A stretch of 64,000 nucleotides of DNA, from the NCBI GenBank assembly GCA_963780655.1, contig CAWACP010000008.1:15865-79864 (forward strand), written 5' to 3'. Source of the stretch: CAWACP01 sp963780655. Its GTDB lineage: Bacteria > Acidobacteriota > Terriglobia > Bryobacterales > Bryobacteraceae. Shown one piece after another: positions 9,056-18,792 of the stretch. Position 1 is the stretch's first letter; every line of letters begins with the position of its first letter. Below the pieces are notes generated by a model, which was given only the letters and a program-made list of their open reading frames with translations, made no database searches and was not told where the DNA came from. The position numbers and the translations under genes are program-made.

Positions 9056-9523
9056 TCAATACAGATTGAAACACCCTGCCACTAATAACACAAGCGCGCC
9101 ATACACTCCGGCCATCAGATCGTCGCACATGATGCCGGCTCCGGCAGGCAGTCGCTCCAGCCTCCGGATGGGAAATGGCTTCCAGATATCGAACAGACGG
9201 AACAGCAGGAACCCCGCCGCGAAGCTCTTCCAGTTCAGCGCGGTGGCGCCCGCGAGCGTGAGCCACTGTCCCGCCACTTCATCCACCACCACGATGCCGG
9301 GATCCTTCTTTCCCACGGCCTTCTCGACCACGCCCGCCGACCATATCCCGAGCGGCGTGATCACGCCCGCCCAGAACAGAAACCAGCGCGGCTGGAATCC
9401 GAAGTAGTGCGCCGCCGCCCAGCCGATGGCCACGGCAGCGAGAGAACCCGCCGTACCCGGACCAGCAGGCCAGTATCCGCATCCGAACCACGTCGCCACC
9501 AGGAAAGCGAAGGGCCGGTTCAC
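9056..9523 (-). CDS. pgpA: Phosphatidylglycerophosphatase A
   Basis: A 155-aa integral membrane enzyme that dephosphorylates phosphatidylglycerophosphate to phosphatidylglycerol. Family signatures are visible: WPAGPGTAGSLAA near the N-terminus, DPGIVVVDEVAGQW in the middle, and FRLFDIWKPFPIRRLERLPAGAGIMCDDLMAG, which carries conserved acidic residues. About four hydrophobic helices are present. The start overlaps the yacG stop by 4 bp (ATGA), so the two are translated together. Confidence 0.96.
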   Translation of the reverse strand: MNRPFAFLVATWFGCGYWPAGPGTAGSLAAVAIGWAAAHYFGFQPRWFLFWAGVITPLGIWSAGVVEKAVGKKDPGIVVVDEVAGQWLTLAGATALNWKSFAAGFLLFRLFDIWKPFPIRRLERLPAGAGIMCDDLMAGVYGALVLLVAGCFNLY

Positions 9524-9705
9524 GGCTGCTCCGCTTCATCGTCCGGGGGATCGTCGCCGCCGTTGCGCGGCGCGGGCGCTCCTGGGATCACGTACTTTCC
9601 CGAAGCCCAGTTGCCCAGATCGATGAGCTGGCAGCGCTCGCTGCAGAACGGCGCGTACGGGTCTTTCGGCGAGACTTCTTTCTTTCTGCAAATCGGACAG
9701 GTCAT
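9520..9705 (-). CDS. yacG: YacG-type zinc protein (DNA gyrase inhibitor family)
   Basis: A 61-aa protein with four zinc-binding cysteines in the YacG pattern, CPICRKK and FCSERCQLIDLGNWASG, followed by an acidic, Pro-rich tail. In E. coli YacG binds GyrB and inhibits gyrase. It lies 12 bp downstream of the frameshift-corrected end of rimO and overlaps pgpA. Confidence 0.93.
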   Translation of the reverse strand: MTCPICRKKEVSPKDPYAPFCSERCQLIDLGNWASGKYVIPGAPAPRNGGDDPPDDEAEQP

Positions 9706-9717
9706 CGGCTTTGTAGG

Positions 9718-11137
<1,420 letters not shown>

Positions 11138-11237
11138 GTGTGTATGGATCCGCGGGAAGGACGACAGAGTCCATTATAGCGTGCGGACGCCGCTCGCTTC
11201 GCGCCCCCTACAATGAAATCATCACGGTGACCGCCGC

Positions 11238-12149
11238 ATGATGCGCAGAACGCTGCTGTTTCTCTCGCGGCAGGAATCGCTTCGACACTGGATGGAAACA
11301 TCGTCCGTGGCCGAGCGCCTGACCCGCCGCTTTATTGCCGGACGCACTCTCGACCAGGAGCTGGCGGTCTGCCGGCGCCTCGAAGCCGAAGGCATCCACG
11401 CCACGCTCGATCAGCTCGGTGAGAACGTCACCTCGGTTGAGGAGTCGCACGCGTCGCGCGATTCGTATCTGACGATCCTCGACAGCATCGCTGCCTCGGG
11501 GCTCCGCGCGACGATTTCGGTAAAGCCGACTCAGCTCGGGCTCGATCTGGGCGAGGACGTCTGTTTCGACAATGTAGCGGCGCTGGTGGAGCGCGCGCGC
11601 TCGTTCGGCTCAGCAGTGGAAGTGGATATGGAATCGAGCGAGTACGTTGACCGTACCCTCCGGATCGTCGCGGCCATGCACCAGCAGCACGGCAGCGTGC
11701 GAGGCGTGATCCAGGCTTACCTTTATCGCAGCGAGAAGGACATCGAGTGCCTCAACGGCGCCGGCGTCCCAGTGCGCCTGGTGAAAGGCGCGTATCGCGA
11801 GCCGCCGTCGGTAGCGTATGCGAAAAAGGCCGACGTGGATGCGAGCTACATCCGCCTCATGCAGCAACTGCTCGACCACGGCGCCGATCCGGCGATCGCC
11901 ACGCACGATGAAAGCATGATCGATGCGACCGTCTCCCATGCACGGGCCGGCGGGATCGCGCCGGACCGGTTCGAGTTCCAGATGCTCTATGGCATCCGGC
12001 GCGACCTGCAGCGGAAACTGGTGGCCGAGGGGTACCGGATGCGGCTGTATGTGCCTTACGGCGCCGCCTGGTATCCATACTTTATGCGCCGCCTGGCGGA
12101 GCGCCCGGCGAATCTGCTGTTCCTCGCGCGCAATATGTTCCGCGCGTAG
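11238..12149 (+). CDS. Proline dehydrogenase
   Basis: A 303-aa monofunctional, FAD-dependent proline dehydrogenase that oxidises proline to pyrroline-5-carboxylate. Conserved barrel motifs include LVKGAYREPPSVAY, the AIATHDESMI segment, FEFQMLYGIRRDLQ, and the C-terminal YVPYGAAWYPYFMRRLAERPAN with the arginine pair that binds the substrate carboxylate. The start (MMRRTLL) follows a GGTGACCGCCGC leader. No P5C dehydrogenase is adjacent; the ALDH at the left edge is of the ALDH7 type and is not an obvious partner. Confidence 0.96.
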   Translation: MMRRTLLFLSRQESLRHWMETSSVAERLTRRFIAGRTLDQELAVCRRLEAEGIHATLDQLGENVTSVEESHASRDSYLTILDSIAASGLRATISVKPTQLGLDLGEDVCFDNVAALVERARSFGSAVEVDMESSEYVDRTLRIVAAMHQQHGSVRGVIQAYLYRSEKDIECLNGAGVPVRLVKGAYREPPSVAYAKKADVDASYIRLMQQLLDHGADPAIATHDESMIDATVSHARAGGIAPDRFEFQMLYGIRRDLQRKLVAEGYRMRLYVPYGAAWYPYFMRRLAERPANLLFLARNMFRA

Positions 12150-12156
12150 AACCGTC

Positions 12157-12384
12157 ATGGCTAAGCTCACGCTCAGTGTCGATCGAGAGGTGGTTGCGCT
12201 CGCTAAGCGGTATGCGAGGGAGCATGGGCTTTCCCTCTCCGCAATGGTAGAGACATATCTTCTCGCCGTAGCGAATCCGGCTGGCTCTGAACGTGATGCC
12301 ACGGTGTTGCGGGCGCTGAGGGGAACATTGGAAGAGGGCAGAGCTGAAGACTACAGGAAGCATCTAACGGACAAGTATCGATGA
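12157..12384 (+). CDS. Orphan DUF6364-type antitoxin
   Basis: A 75-aa protein starting MAKLTLSVDREVVALAKRYA, followed by a HGLSLSAMVETYLLAV segment and an acidic C-terminal helix. This is the ribbon-helix-helix-like pattern of the DUF6364 antitoxins that usually precede a PIN-domain (VapC) toxin. It begins 8 bp after the proline dehydrogenase stop. The stop overlaps an ATG (ATGA at 12381) as if a toxin gene followed, but after a few codons the sequence runs into two intergenic repeats and no PIN domain is present. Confidence 0.7.
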   Translation: MAKLTLSVDREVVALAKRYAREHGLSLSAMVETYLLAVANPAGSERDATVLRALRGTLEEGRAEDYRKHLTDKYR

Positions 12385-12399
12385 AGACCGTCGAGTCGT

Positions 12400-12471
12400 G
12401 GCGTACGCTTCAGCGACGGCGCCCGCGCGGACGCGGATGGAACGCGGAAGTAGAGCAGGCTTTCAGCCTGC
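12400..12471. repeat. Tandem pair of short palindromic repeats after the antitoxin gene
   Basis: A truncated copy of the CTTCAGCG-type palindrome (about 12400-12416) is followed by a 22-bp element at 12450-12471 with core GCAGGCTTTCAGCCTGC. Further copies of the second element occur at 31307, 35459 and 48734. Their position suggests that they replaced or interrupted a toxin gene. Confidence 0.75.
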
Positions 12472-12508
12472 ATGCCCGTAATCGCACTGTCGCGGCTATG
12501 ATGATGGA

Positions 12509-12829
12509 ATGCTACGCGCGCGTATGCTTCCCGCGTCGGTCCTCACGCTGTGGCTGGCAGCTGCCCAGGTTCCCGACCACATCCCTGTTTCGCCGACCCC
12601 GGACGAGGAGACCGAGAAGCGGCTTCCCGACGGAAGATCCATTACCAACCTGCGGGCGAAGGAAGCCTACGAGAGTTCACTGAAGGACGCGCAGGCGCTG
12701 GTGAGCGCCGCGGAAGAGCTAAAGGCGCAGATCGAGAAGAACGACCGCTGGGTCGTATCGGTGTCCGCGATCAAAAAGACGGAACAAATCGAGAAACTCG
12801 CAAAGCGAATACGCGGCCGCATGAAATAG
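12509..12829 (+). CDS. Small exported protein with a charged helical C-terminus
   Basis: A 106-aa product. A signal peptide (MLRARMLPASVLTLWLAAAQ) is followed by PDEETEKRLPDGRSITN and a long charged helix, AKEAYESSLKDAQALVSAAE, then VVSVSAIKKTEQIEKLAKRI to the end. Codon usage and a balanced charge pattern support a real gene. No known domain or catalytic motif is recognised. A mature periplasmic helical hairpin is the simplest reading. Confidence 0.7.
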   Translation: MLRARMLPASVLTLWLAAAQVPDHIPVSPTPDEETEKRLPDGRSITNLRAKEAYESSLKDAQALVSAAEELKAQIEKNDRWVVSVSAIKKTEQIEKLAKRIRGRMK

Positions 12830-13307
12830 CCTGTGGATGGCCGATTCACGCGCAGGTAGTCCCCGGCCTCAGAGGGCCGTCAGCATATCCTGTGCCCGCG
12901 GGGGGCGGCCGCGCGCCGGCGCGCGACTTGTGGGATTCATGGCGGGGTGAAAATCCTTGCGAACCGAAACGGATGGGGACAGCCGTTCTCCTCCGTAAGA
13001 GCCGGCTGCCCTCTCCTGACCGGAAACAACCAGTCGGTTTCCCGGCCTGACGTGGCGCTGGGGTTCCTCCGAACCGGCTGGTAAGCCGATAACCCAGCTG
13101 CCTTTCCTCCGAATCTGAACTGTTCGTTCTTCGTTCGCGCGATTGTTTATGCACCCACGGCGCCAAACGCCCCGTGCACTCTAATACACTGTATTTGCGC
13201 GGAAAGCGAGAGCTGCGCCGCGACGAGGCGCCGTTTTGATCTATCCTTTCGGATAGACCGACACGCCTGCAGGGTAGACGTACGGCGATGGCCGCCACTA
13301 TTTCACA
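12830..13307. other. Intergenic region with a possible structured RNA
   Basis: No protein gene is supported. The section 12975-13098 contains three consecutive hairpins: AGCCG/CGGCT (12981-12985 with 13003-13007), CCGGAAAC/GTTTCCCGG (13020-13027 with 13037-13045), and an outer GCTGGGGTT/AACCCAGC (13057-13065 with 13091-13098) enclosing CGGCT-GGTA-AGCCG. This could be a leader RNA for the downstream FHA/sigma-54 activator gene or a stand-alone small RNA. I matched it to no riboswitch class. The last 200 bp before the gene is AT-richer and probably holds its promoter. Confidence 0.35.
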
Positions 13308-15140
13308 ATGACCGGTATACTGATCGCGACAGACGGTCCTCTGAAGGGCAGCCGATATCAGCTCTCCGGCGCCGAAACGTCCATTGGACGGATTTCGGTG
13401 AACGAGATTGCGATACCGGTGCTCTCGGTGTCGCGCCGGCACTGCGTCATTCAACGGGACGGCGAGCGGTTTCAGATTCGCGACCTCGACAGCCACAACG
13501 GAACTTTCGTCAACGGCTCGCCGGTGCGGATTCAACATCTGAAAGACGGCGACCGCGTCGATGTGGGCGAGTGCTCGTTCATTTTCCGATTGCGGGCGGG
13601 TTCCAGCCCCGGGTCCGATTCGTCGGTTACAGAGAGGAGCCGCACTGCCTCGAAGCCCGAGGCCCTCACCGTCTTCGCGCCCAATGCTCCTCTGGCGCGC
13701 GAAGCGTCCGCTCTGCTCAGGGTGAGCGCGGTGGCGCGGCTGACGCAGGATCTCTGCCTGGCGCAGAGCGATGCCGAAAAGCGCGACGCCGAGGAAGCGC
13801 TCTTCCGCGATCTCTTCGAGCTGATACCGGCCAGGTGCGGCGGCTTCTGGCTCGCGGGCGGCGAGGACGGCATGACCCGCCTTGGCGGCTCAGGCGATCT
13901 GGAGTCGCCGTGGCGGGAGCGGTTCGACGTCGGGGCGCTCGACCGCGCCATGGACCAGAAACATACCTTCAGCGGCGGCGATGAGAATCATGCCTGGGTG
14001 GCCGCTCCCATCGTTTCAGGAGACCGGCCCCTGGGCGTAGTCTGGCTGGGCGGCGAAGGTGGCAGGCGCTTCATGGAAAGCGACTTCCAGATGATCACGG
14101 CGGCGGCCGGCATTATGGCCCTGGCCATCGAGAATGCGCGCCGGCTGGAATTGTTGCAAAGCGAGAACCGCCGCCTGCGGTCGGAGATCAACCTCCAGCA
14201 CAGCATGGTGGGCGAGAGCCCGCGCATGCAGAAGGTCTTCCGCTTTATCGCCAAGGTGTCGCCCGGGAACTCGACGGTGCTGATCCGCGGCGAGAGCGGC
14301 ACGGGCAAGGAGCTGGTGGCGCGCGCCATCCATCGCAACAGCCTGCGCGCCGAGCGGCCATTTCAGGCCATCAACTGCGCCGCGCTCACCGAAAGTCTGC
14401 TCGAAAGCGAGCTGTTCGGTTACGAAAAAGGGGCCTTCACCGGCGCGGTGGCCCAGCGCAAAGGCAAGCTGGAAGCGGCCGACGGCGGCACGCTGTTTCT
14501 GGACGAAATCGGCGAGCTGGCCCCCGCCCTGCAGGCCAAGCTTCTGCGCGTGCTGCAGGAGCACGAGTTCGAGCGCGTGGGCGGAACCAGGGCCATCAGC
14601 GTGGACATCCGCCTGGTGGCTGCCACGAACCGCGACCTCGAGGCGGCCATTCGCGACAGCGTCTTCCGTGCGGATCTGTATTACCGGCTGAACGTGCTTT
14701 CCGTCTCTATCCCGCCCCTGCGCGAGCGGCGTGACGACATCCTGGTGCTGGCGGCCTGGTTCATGGACAAGTACAGCCGCGCCGCCGGCAGGCGCGTCGT
14801 CGGCATGTCGAAGGAAGCGCGGGCCATGGTGATGAACTATTCCTGGCCCGGCAATGTGCGCGAAATGGAGAACGCCATCGAGCGTGCGGTGGTACTCGGT
14901 TCGTCCGACATGATCACGCCCGACGACCTGCCGGAAGCCGTGATCGAGGCCGGGGATCTGACCGAACATTCGAACACCTACCACGATGTCATCAGGCAGA
15001 CGAAGAAGCGTCTTATTCAGGACGCGCTGGAGAAGGCGGACGGGAACTTCACCGAGGCCGCGCGCCTGCTGGGCGTCCATCCGAATTATCTGCACCGGCT
15101 GGTGACGAACATGCAGATGCGCCGGGCGCTGGGACGGTAG
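13308..15140 (+). CDS. Sigma-54-dependent activator with FHA and GAF sensory domains
   Basis: A 610-aa bacterial enhancer-binding protein. Residues about 5-95 are an FHA phosphothreonine-binding domain (TSIGRISVNEIAIP, SVSRRHCVI, DSHNGTFVNG). Residues about 130-285 are a GAF domain ending AAAGIMALAIENARRLE. The AAA+ domain (about 312-540) has Walker A GESGTGKE, the sigma-54 contact loop GAFTGA, and Walker B GTLFLDEIGEL. The C-terminal Fis-type HTH is around AARLLGVHPNYLHRLV. All key AAA+ residues are intact. It probably couples Ser/Thr kinase signalling to sigma-54 transcription; its targets are not visible here. Confidence 0.95.
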   Translation: MTGILIATDGPLKGSRYQLSGAETSIGRISVNEIAIPVLSVSRRHCVIQRDGERFQIRDLDSHNGTFVNGSPVRIQHLKDGDRVDVGECSFIFRLRAGSSPGSDSSVTERSRTASKPEALTVFAPNAPLAREASALLRVSAVARLTQDLCLAQSDAEKRDAEEALFRDLFELIPARCGGFWLAGGEDGMTRLGGSGDLESPWRERFDVGALDRAMDQKHTFSGGDENHAWVAAPIVSGDRPLGVVWLGGEGGRRFMESDFQMITAAAGIMALAIENARRLELLQSENRRLRSEINLQHSMVGESPRMQKVFRFIAKVSPGNSTVLIRGESGTGKELVARAIHRNSLRAERPFQAINCAALTESLLESELFGYEKGAFTGAVAQRKGKLEAADGGTLFLDEIGELAPALQAKLLRVLQEHEFERVGGTRAISVDIRLVAATNRDLEAAIRDSVFRADLYYRLNVLSVSIPPLRERRDDILVLAAWFMDKYSRAAGRRVVGMSKEARAMVMNYSWPGNVREMENAIERAVVLGSSDMITPDDLPEAVIEAGDLTEHSNTYHDVIRQTKKRLIQDALEKADGNFTEAARLLGVHPNYLHRLVTNMQMRRALGR

Positions 15141-15257
15141 CGGCCGATGACGATATCTCTGGGAATCCGCAAGGGCATCGAGCCCGTCGACTCGAGAGAG
15201 TACGTACGCGCACTTCGCAAAGGCAGTCGCCTCGAACGGCTCCGCGATGACTATGCC

Positions 15258-15457
15258 AACCGCTCCCCTGAAAACGTACCTTCGCCTCCCCGTGGGGCAG
15301 ACGATCGAGTTTCGTCGTCTGCCATTGCCCGCGCACTCGAAGATGCAGACGACATAAACCGATCGTCTGCCCCACGGTGCCAAAGCTTCGCGGGCTCCCC
15401 TGAAACGGTATTTTCATCCCCTGATTGCCGCCCTGAAAGGGCCATGTCCAACTCCCT
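15258..15457. repeat. 200-bp dispersed repeat, copy A
   Basis: This unit is nearly identical, at equal length, to 26106-26305 in direct orientation, differing at only a few positions. It carries perfect 18-bp inverted arms, CCGTGGGGCAGACGATCG (15290-15307) and its complement (15360-15377), a nested GTCGTCTGC/GCAGACGAC pair, and flanking direct repeats starting GCTCCCCTGAAA. It has no coding capacity, as expected of a MITE-like or REPIN-like element. The small open frame at 15147 upstream is not convincing as a gene. Confidence 0.9.
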
Positions 15458-15508
15458 TACGGTCACGGCTCAGCAAGGCGTTACAGAGCCGCGACCGTGA
15501 GGGAGCGG
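15452..15508. repeat. REP-like inverted pair that supplies the start of the next gene
   Basis: CTCCCTTACGGTCACGGCTC (15452-15471) and a second arm (15486-15508, containing GCCGCGACCGTGAGGG) form a 20-bp stem with a 14-nt loop. Single copies of the same repeat lie at 21696-21718 and 22835-22857. The GTG start of the following TIM-barrel gene lies inside the right arm. Confidence 0.85.
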
Positions 15509-16348
15509 TTCCGCTACGCCATCTGCAACGAGATCTGGGGCGGCGGCCCGCTCGCAGAAGCCTGCCGCTGCGCGCGCAACGCCGGCTACAGGGGTATTGA
15601 AATCGCCCCGTTCACGCTGGCCGCCGATCCGGCGCGCATCTCTGCTGCGCAGATACGCGAGCACCGCGCCGCCATCGAAGCGGAAGGGCTCTCGTTCGTC
15701 GGTCTGCACTGGCTGATGATGGCGCCCGAGGGGCTGCACGTCACGACCTCTGACGACGCCATGCGCGCGCGCGGCTGGGAGCATGTGCGGCGCCTGGTGG
15801 ACCTGTGCGCCGATCTCGGGGACGGCGGCGTGATGGTGTTCGGATCGCCGAAGCAGCGCGATACGCGCGGCGAGCAATCGCCGGCTGACGCGGTTCGCCG
15901 CTTCACCGAGGGACTGTTCGGGGTGGCGCCGCATGCGGAAGAACGCGGCGTGACCATCCTGGTGGAGGCGCTTCCGTCGGATCAATGCGACGTCATCACG
16001 CGCCTGCGCGAGGCTGCCGCGGTGGTGACGGAGATCGGCTCGCCCGCCGTGCGCACGATGTTCGACACGCACAACGCCGCGGATGAAACCGAACCCCACG
16101 CGGCGCTCGTCGACCGCTACTTCGATCTGATCCGCCACGTGCACGTGAACGAAATGGATGGGCAATATCCCGGCGCCGGGGGCTATGATTTCAAACCGAT
16201 CTTCGAGGCCCTTGCCAGGCGCGGCTATAGCGGATGGATCTCGGCGGAGGTGTTCCACTTCGAACCAGGGCCGGAGGAGATCGCCCGGCGGACGATGGCG
16301 TGCCTGCGCGCGGACGCCGCGAACAAACCCCGCGGAATGCTACGGTGA
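15497..16348 (+). CDS. Sugar phosphate isomerase/epimerase-like TIM-barrel protein
   Basis: A 283-aa AP-endonuclease-2/xylose-isomerase-like barrel. It starts FRYAICNEIWGGG and has EIAPFTLAADPARIS, the metal-ligand strands ILVEALPSDQCD and TMFDTHNAADE, VHVNEMDG near residue 215, and ISAEVFHFEPG at the end. These Glu/His/Asp positions match the family divalent-metal site. The GTG start lies within a repeat arm (15486-15508); no better start with a ribosome-binding site exists upstream. The substrate is unknown. Confidence 0.88.
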   Translation: MRERFRYAICNEIWGGGPLAEACRCARNAGYRGIEIAPFTLAADPARISAAQIREHRAAIEAEGLSFVGLHWLMMAPEGLHVTTSDDAMRARGWEHVRRLVDLCADLGDGGVMVFGSPKQRDTRGEQSPADAVRRFTEGLFGVAPHAEERGVTILVEALPSDQCDVITRLREAAAVVTEIGSPAVRTMFDTHNAADETEPHAALVDRYFDLIRHVHVNEMDGQYPGAGGYDFKPIFEALARRGYSGWISAEVFHFEPGPEEIARRTMACLRADAANKPRGMLR

Positions 16349-16354
16349 GGATGA

Positions 16355-16825
16355 GTGGAGCAGAACACCATTGACGCGCTGCAGCCCGTGGCGGGAGCAG
16401 CGCCCGTAGCCGAGGAAACGCCGTCCGAGCCCGCGGCCAGTCCGCCTGAACCGGCTGTCCCCGATCTGCTGCCAGTCGCGCTGTCGCTGGAATTCCTCAT
16501 CGCGTTGATCGCTATCCCGACGGCATGGTCGGAAATCGGCGGACAGGGCCATCTGGACATGATGCCGTGGTATCTGAAGATGGCGTTGATCGTGGCCTCG
16601 TCATGGGCTTTCGTCCGATTCTCGGCGGCGCTCGCCAGGCCGGCCAGGGGGAGGAAGCGGCGCGCCGTCTTGTGGCTGCTGGCCCTGCTGACCATTACCG
16701 CCGGCATGGCTTTGGTGACGTTTTACTACCACCTCCAGGAGCCGGACGATGAGGACAACGGCGATGAAAACCCGACCACTTCCATCGGCGTGCCGAAGAG
16801 GCCGAGTGCGGGAGGGTATCTGTGA
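16355..16825 (+). CDS. Small membrane protein of unknown function
   Basis: A 156-aa product with a Pro/Glu-rich N-terminus (about 35 residues) and three hydrophobic helices (about 41-58, 70-90 and 102-122), then an acidic tail PDDEDNGDEN and a basic, Gly-rich end. The start is a GTG 6 bp after the barrel gene. Its stop overlaps the GTG start of the next gene (GTGA), so the two are probably co-expressed and may act together at the membrane. I recognise no family. Confidence 0.7.
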   Translation: MEQNTIDALQPVAGAAPVAEETPSEPAASPPEPAVPDLLPVALSLEFLIALIAIPTAWSEIGGQGHLDMMPWYLKMALIVASSWAFVRFSAALARPARGRKRRAVLWLLALLTITAGMALVTFYYHLQEPDDEDNGDENPTTSIGVPKRPSAGGYL

Positions 16826-18135
16826 GCGATGAGGGCGTGGGAGGCGTCGCCGCCACTCAGTCGCTGTTCGAGTACTGGCGGGTTGCCGAGTGTCCCTTTG
16901 TTATCGAATACCGGCCGGAGCTGATGCAGGAGCTGCGCGCGGCGGCGGCTTATGGCCAGCAGGCGCTCGCGCGCGGCGGCATGGAGGTAGGCGGCGTCCT
17001 TTTCGGATCGCGACTCCCGGACAGCGTCTCCGTCCGCGCGTGGCGTCCCATCGCCTGCGAGCACGCGGCGGGTCCGGCGTTCGTTCTTTCCGATCGCGAC
17101 CGCGCCGAGCTGAAAAAACTCCTGCAGACTCACGCCGGCGGGATGGATCTGGCCGGAGTGGAGCCGGTGGGCTGGTTCGTCTCGCACACGCGCAGCGATC
17201 TGGCGCTCCGCGATTCCGACCTGGCGCTCTACAACGAATTCTTCCCGTCGCCGACGGACGTCTGCCTGGTGCTGCGGCCGGGGCGGCATGGCGCCGCGCG
17301 CGCCGGTTTCTTTTTCCGGGATGCCCATGCGCAGGTCCGCACTGACGAGAGCCTTCAGGAATTCAACATCGAAGGAAGCGAAGGAGTGCGGCCGACGACG
17401 CCCACGCGGCCGCTGGTGCGTGAAGCTGAACGAGCGCCCGAGCCCGGCCACGCCGCGTCAGTCGCGGACGTTGCGCCGCCGGTGAATTTCGCCGCTGCCA
17501 TCGTAACGAGCGAAACTCCCGCTGCTGTCCGCGGCTCGATTACGGAGCCGGAAAACAAGTGGCTGTCTCGGCCAAACACCTGGCTGGTGGTGGCGGCCGC
17601 TGCCGGAATCGTTTTCGGCGCTCTTGGCGCGAAGTGGTTGGTTACCAGGGCGAGCGGGCCCCCGTCGGCGGCTGTAACTCCGGCGGACATGACCGTGATG
17701 GATCGGAACGGCCAGTTACTCATCGACTGGGACCACGGCGCGGCCCGTATGGCGAATGTCCGCGGCGGACAACTGGCCATCACGGACGGCGACGCCACCG
17801 CCCGATTTCCGCTCGATGCGAACGACGCCCGCAACGGCTCTTTCACCTGGGCCCGCCGTACCGGGGATGTCCGCATCGCACTGCGCCTGGATACCGGAGC
17901 GAAGCCTCTCGCGGCCTTCGCGCGATTCGTCGGCGAACAGCCGCCGCCGGCTGCCCCGGTTACGCAAACGCCTGTTCCGGTTTCGCGCGAGCCGGCCACC
18001 GCTCAGCAGCTCCGGAAGGAAAACGCCGCGCTTCGCGCCAGTCTTGCCCTGGCGGATGCGCGCGCAACTCAGGCCGAGAATCTGATGCGGATCCTGCGCA
18101 ATCGGCTGGATGCCGCCGAAGCCCGGCCGAAGTGA
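16822..18135 (+). CDS. JAB/MPN-like domain protein with one transmembrane segment
   Basis: A 437-aa protein. Residues about 45-185 resemble a JAB/MPN isopeptidase fold: MEVGGVLFG carries the conserved glutamate, and GWFVSHTRSDLALRDSDLAL matches the H-x-H-x7-S-x2-D motif except that the first histidine is valine. A low-complexity linker precedes a single membrane helix (WLVVAAAAGIVFGALGAKWL, about 253-272), then a beta-rich segment of about 100 residues and a short coiled coil at the C-terminus. The missing ligand suggests a binding rather than cleaving role. The 3' end overlaps the convergent algH gene by 67 bp. Confidence 0.72.
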   Translation: MSDEGVGGVAATQSLFEYWRVAECPFVIEYRPELMQELRAAAAYGQQALARGGMEVGGVLFGSRLPDSVSVRAWRPIACEHAAGPAFVLSDRDRAELKKLLQTHAGGMDLAGVEPVGWFVSHTRSDLALRDSDLALYNEFFPSPTDVCLVLRPGRHGAARAGFFFRDAHAQVRTDESLQEFNIEGSEGVRPTTPTRPLVREAERAPEPGHAASVADVAPPVNFAAAIVTSETPAAVRGSITEPENKWLSRPNTWLVVAAAAGIVFGALGAKWLVTRASGPPSAAVTPADMTVMDRNGQLLIDWDHGAARMANVRGGQLAITDGDATARFPLDANDARNGSFTWARRTGDVRIALRLDTGAKPLAAFARFVGEQPPPAAPVTQTPVPVSREPATAQQLRKENAALRASLALADARATQAENLMRILRNRLDAAEARPK

Positions 18136-18743
18136 CCCGCAGCCATGCGCATCTGGCCGCGGCGATTGAGCCGTTGCCATAACGAGTCAGGGTCGTCATC
18201 GAAGACCAGGGAAGGATCCGGGCCCATTACCGTCCACGCACCCAGCGCGATTTCGTGCTCGAGCTGGCCGGCCTCCCAGCCGGCATAACCGAGATACGAC
18301 CGGAAACGCTCCGGAGCGGTGGTTTCGGCCAGCTTCTGGATGGAGTCTGAATCCGCCGTGGCATAGAGACTCCCGATCACGCGCAGGCCGGACTCGGGCG
18401 CGGGCGTTGCGCGGAACAGCACTTCCATCATGTCCGTCTGCACCGGACCTCCGGCATACACGCGGTGTTTCGCGCCATTCTTCAGGTCGGGCATGACGCT
18501 GCCCAACTGCGCGTCGGTGCGGCGGTTGATGACTATCCCCATGGCGCCTTCGTCCTCGTCATATTGCAGCAGGACGATCACGGCTTTGGCGAAGTTCGGG
18601 TCCTGCAGAGCCTCGGAGGCCACCAGAATGGAACCCGCATCGAGATCGTCGCTCGCCTGCACGGTGCGGAGAACCGCGCCCAGGGCAACGACGGCCAGCG
18701 CGCCGGAGAAGAGCGGAACGGCCCACCACCGCATGTAAGTCAT
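18069..18743 (-). CDS. UPF0301 / AlgH (YqgE) family protein with a membrane-anchor N-terminus
   Basis: The core LDAGSILVASEALQDPNFAK, VVLLQYDEDEGAMGIVINRR, VYAGGPVQ and YLGYAGWEAGQLEHEI is diagnostic of the UPF0301/AlgH fold. Unlike most members, it has an N-terminal hydrophobic segment (WWAVPLFSGALAVVALGAV) that could be a signal or anchor. The ATG at 18743 is preferred; another in-frame ATG at 18734 is possible. The C-terminal Arg-rich tail runs antisense into the end of the JAB-like gene. The molecular function of the family is unclear. Confidence 0.85.
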   Translation of the reverse strand: MTYMRWWAVPLFSGALAVVALGAVLRTVQASDDLDAGSILVASEALQDPNFAKAVIVLLQYDEDEGAMGIVINRRTDAQLGSVMPDLKNGAKHRVYAGGPVQTDMMEVLFRATPAPESGLRVIGSLYATADSDSIQKLAETTAPERFRSYLGYAGWEAGQLEHEIALGAWTVMGPDPSLVFDDDPDSLWQRLNRRGQMRMAAGHFGRASAASSRLRRIRIRFSA

Positions 18744-18792
18744 TCTCGCGCGTTTTGAGAAAGACTGCCCCAATGCGGGCCGAAGGCCTGCT

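Noticed and set aside
12381..12683. 100-aa frame after the antitoxin as its toxin
   Set aside because: It is Arg-rich, runs through two intergenic repeats and has no PIN-domain acidic residues.
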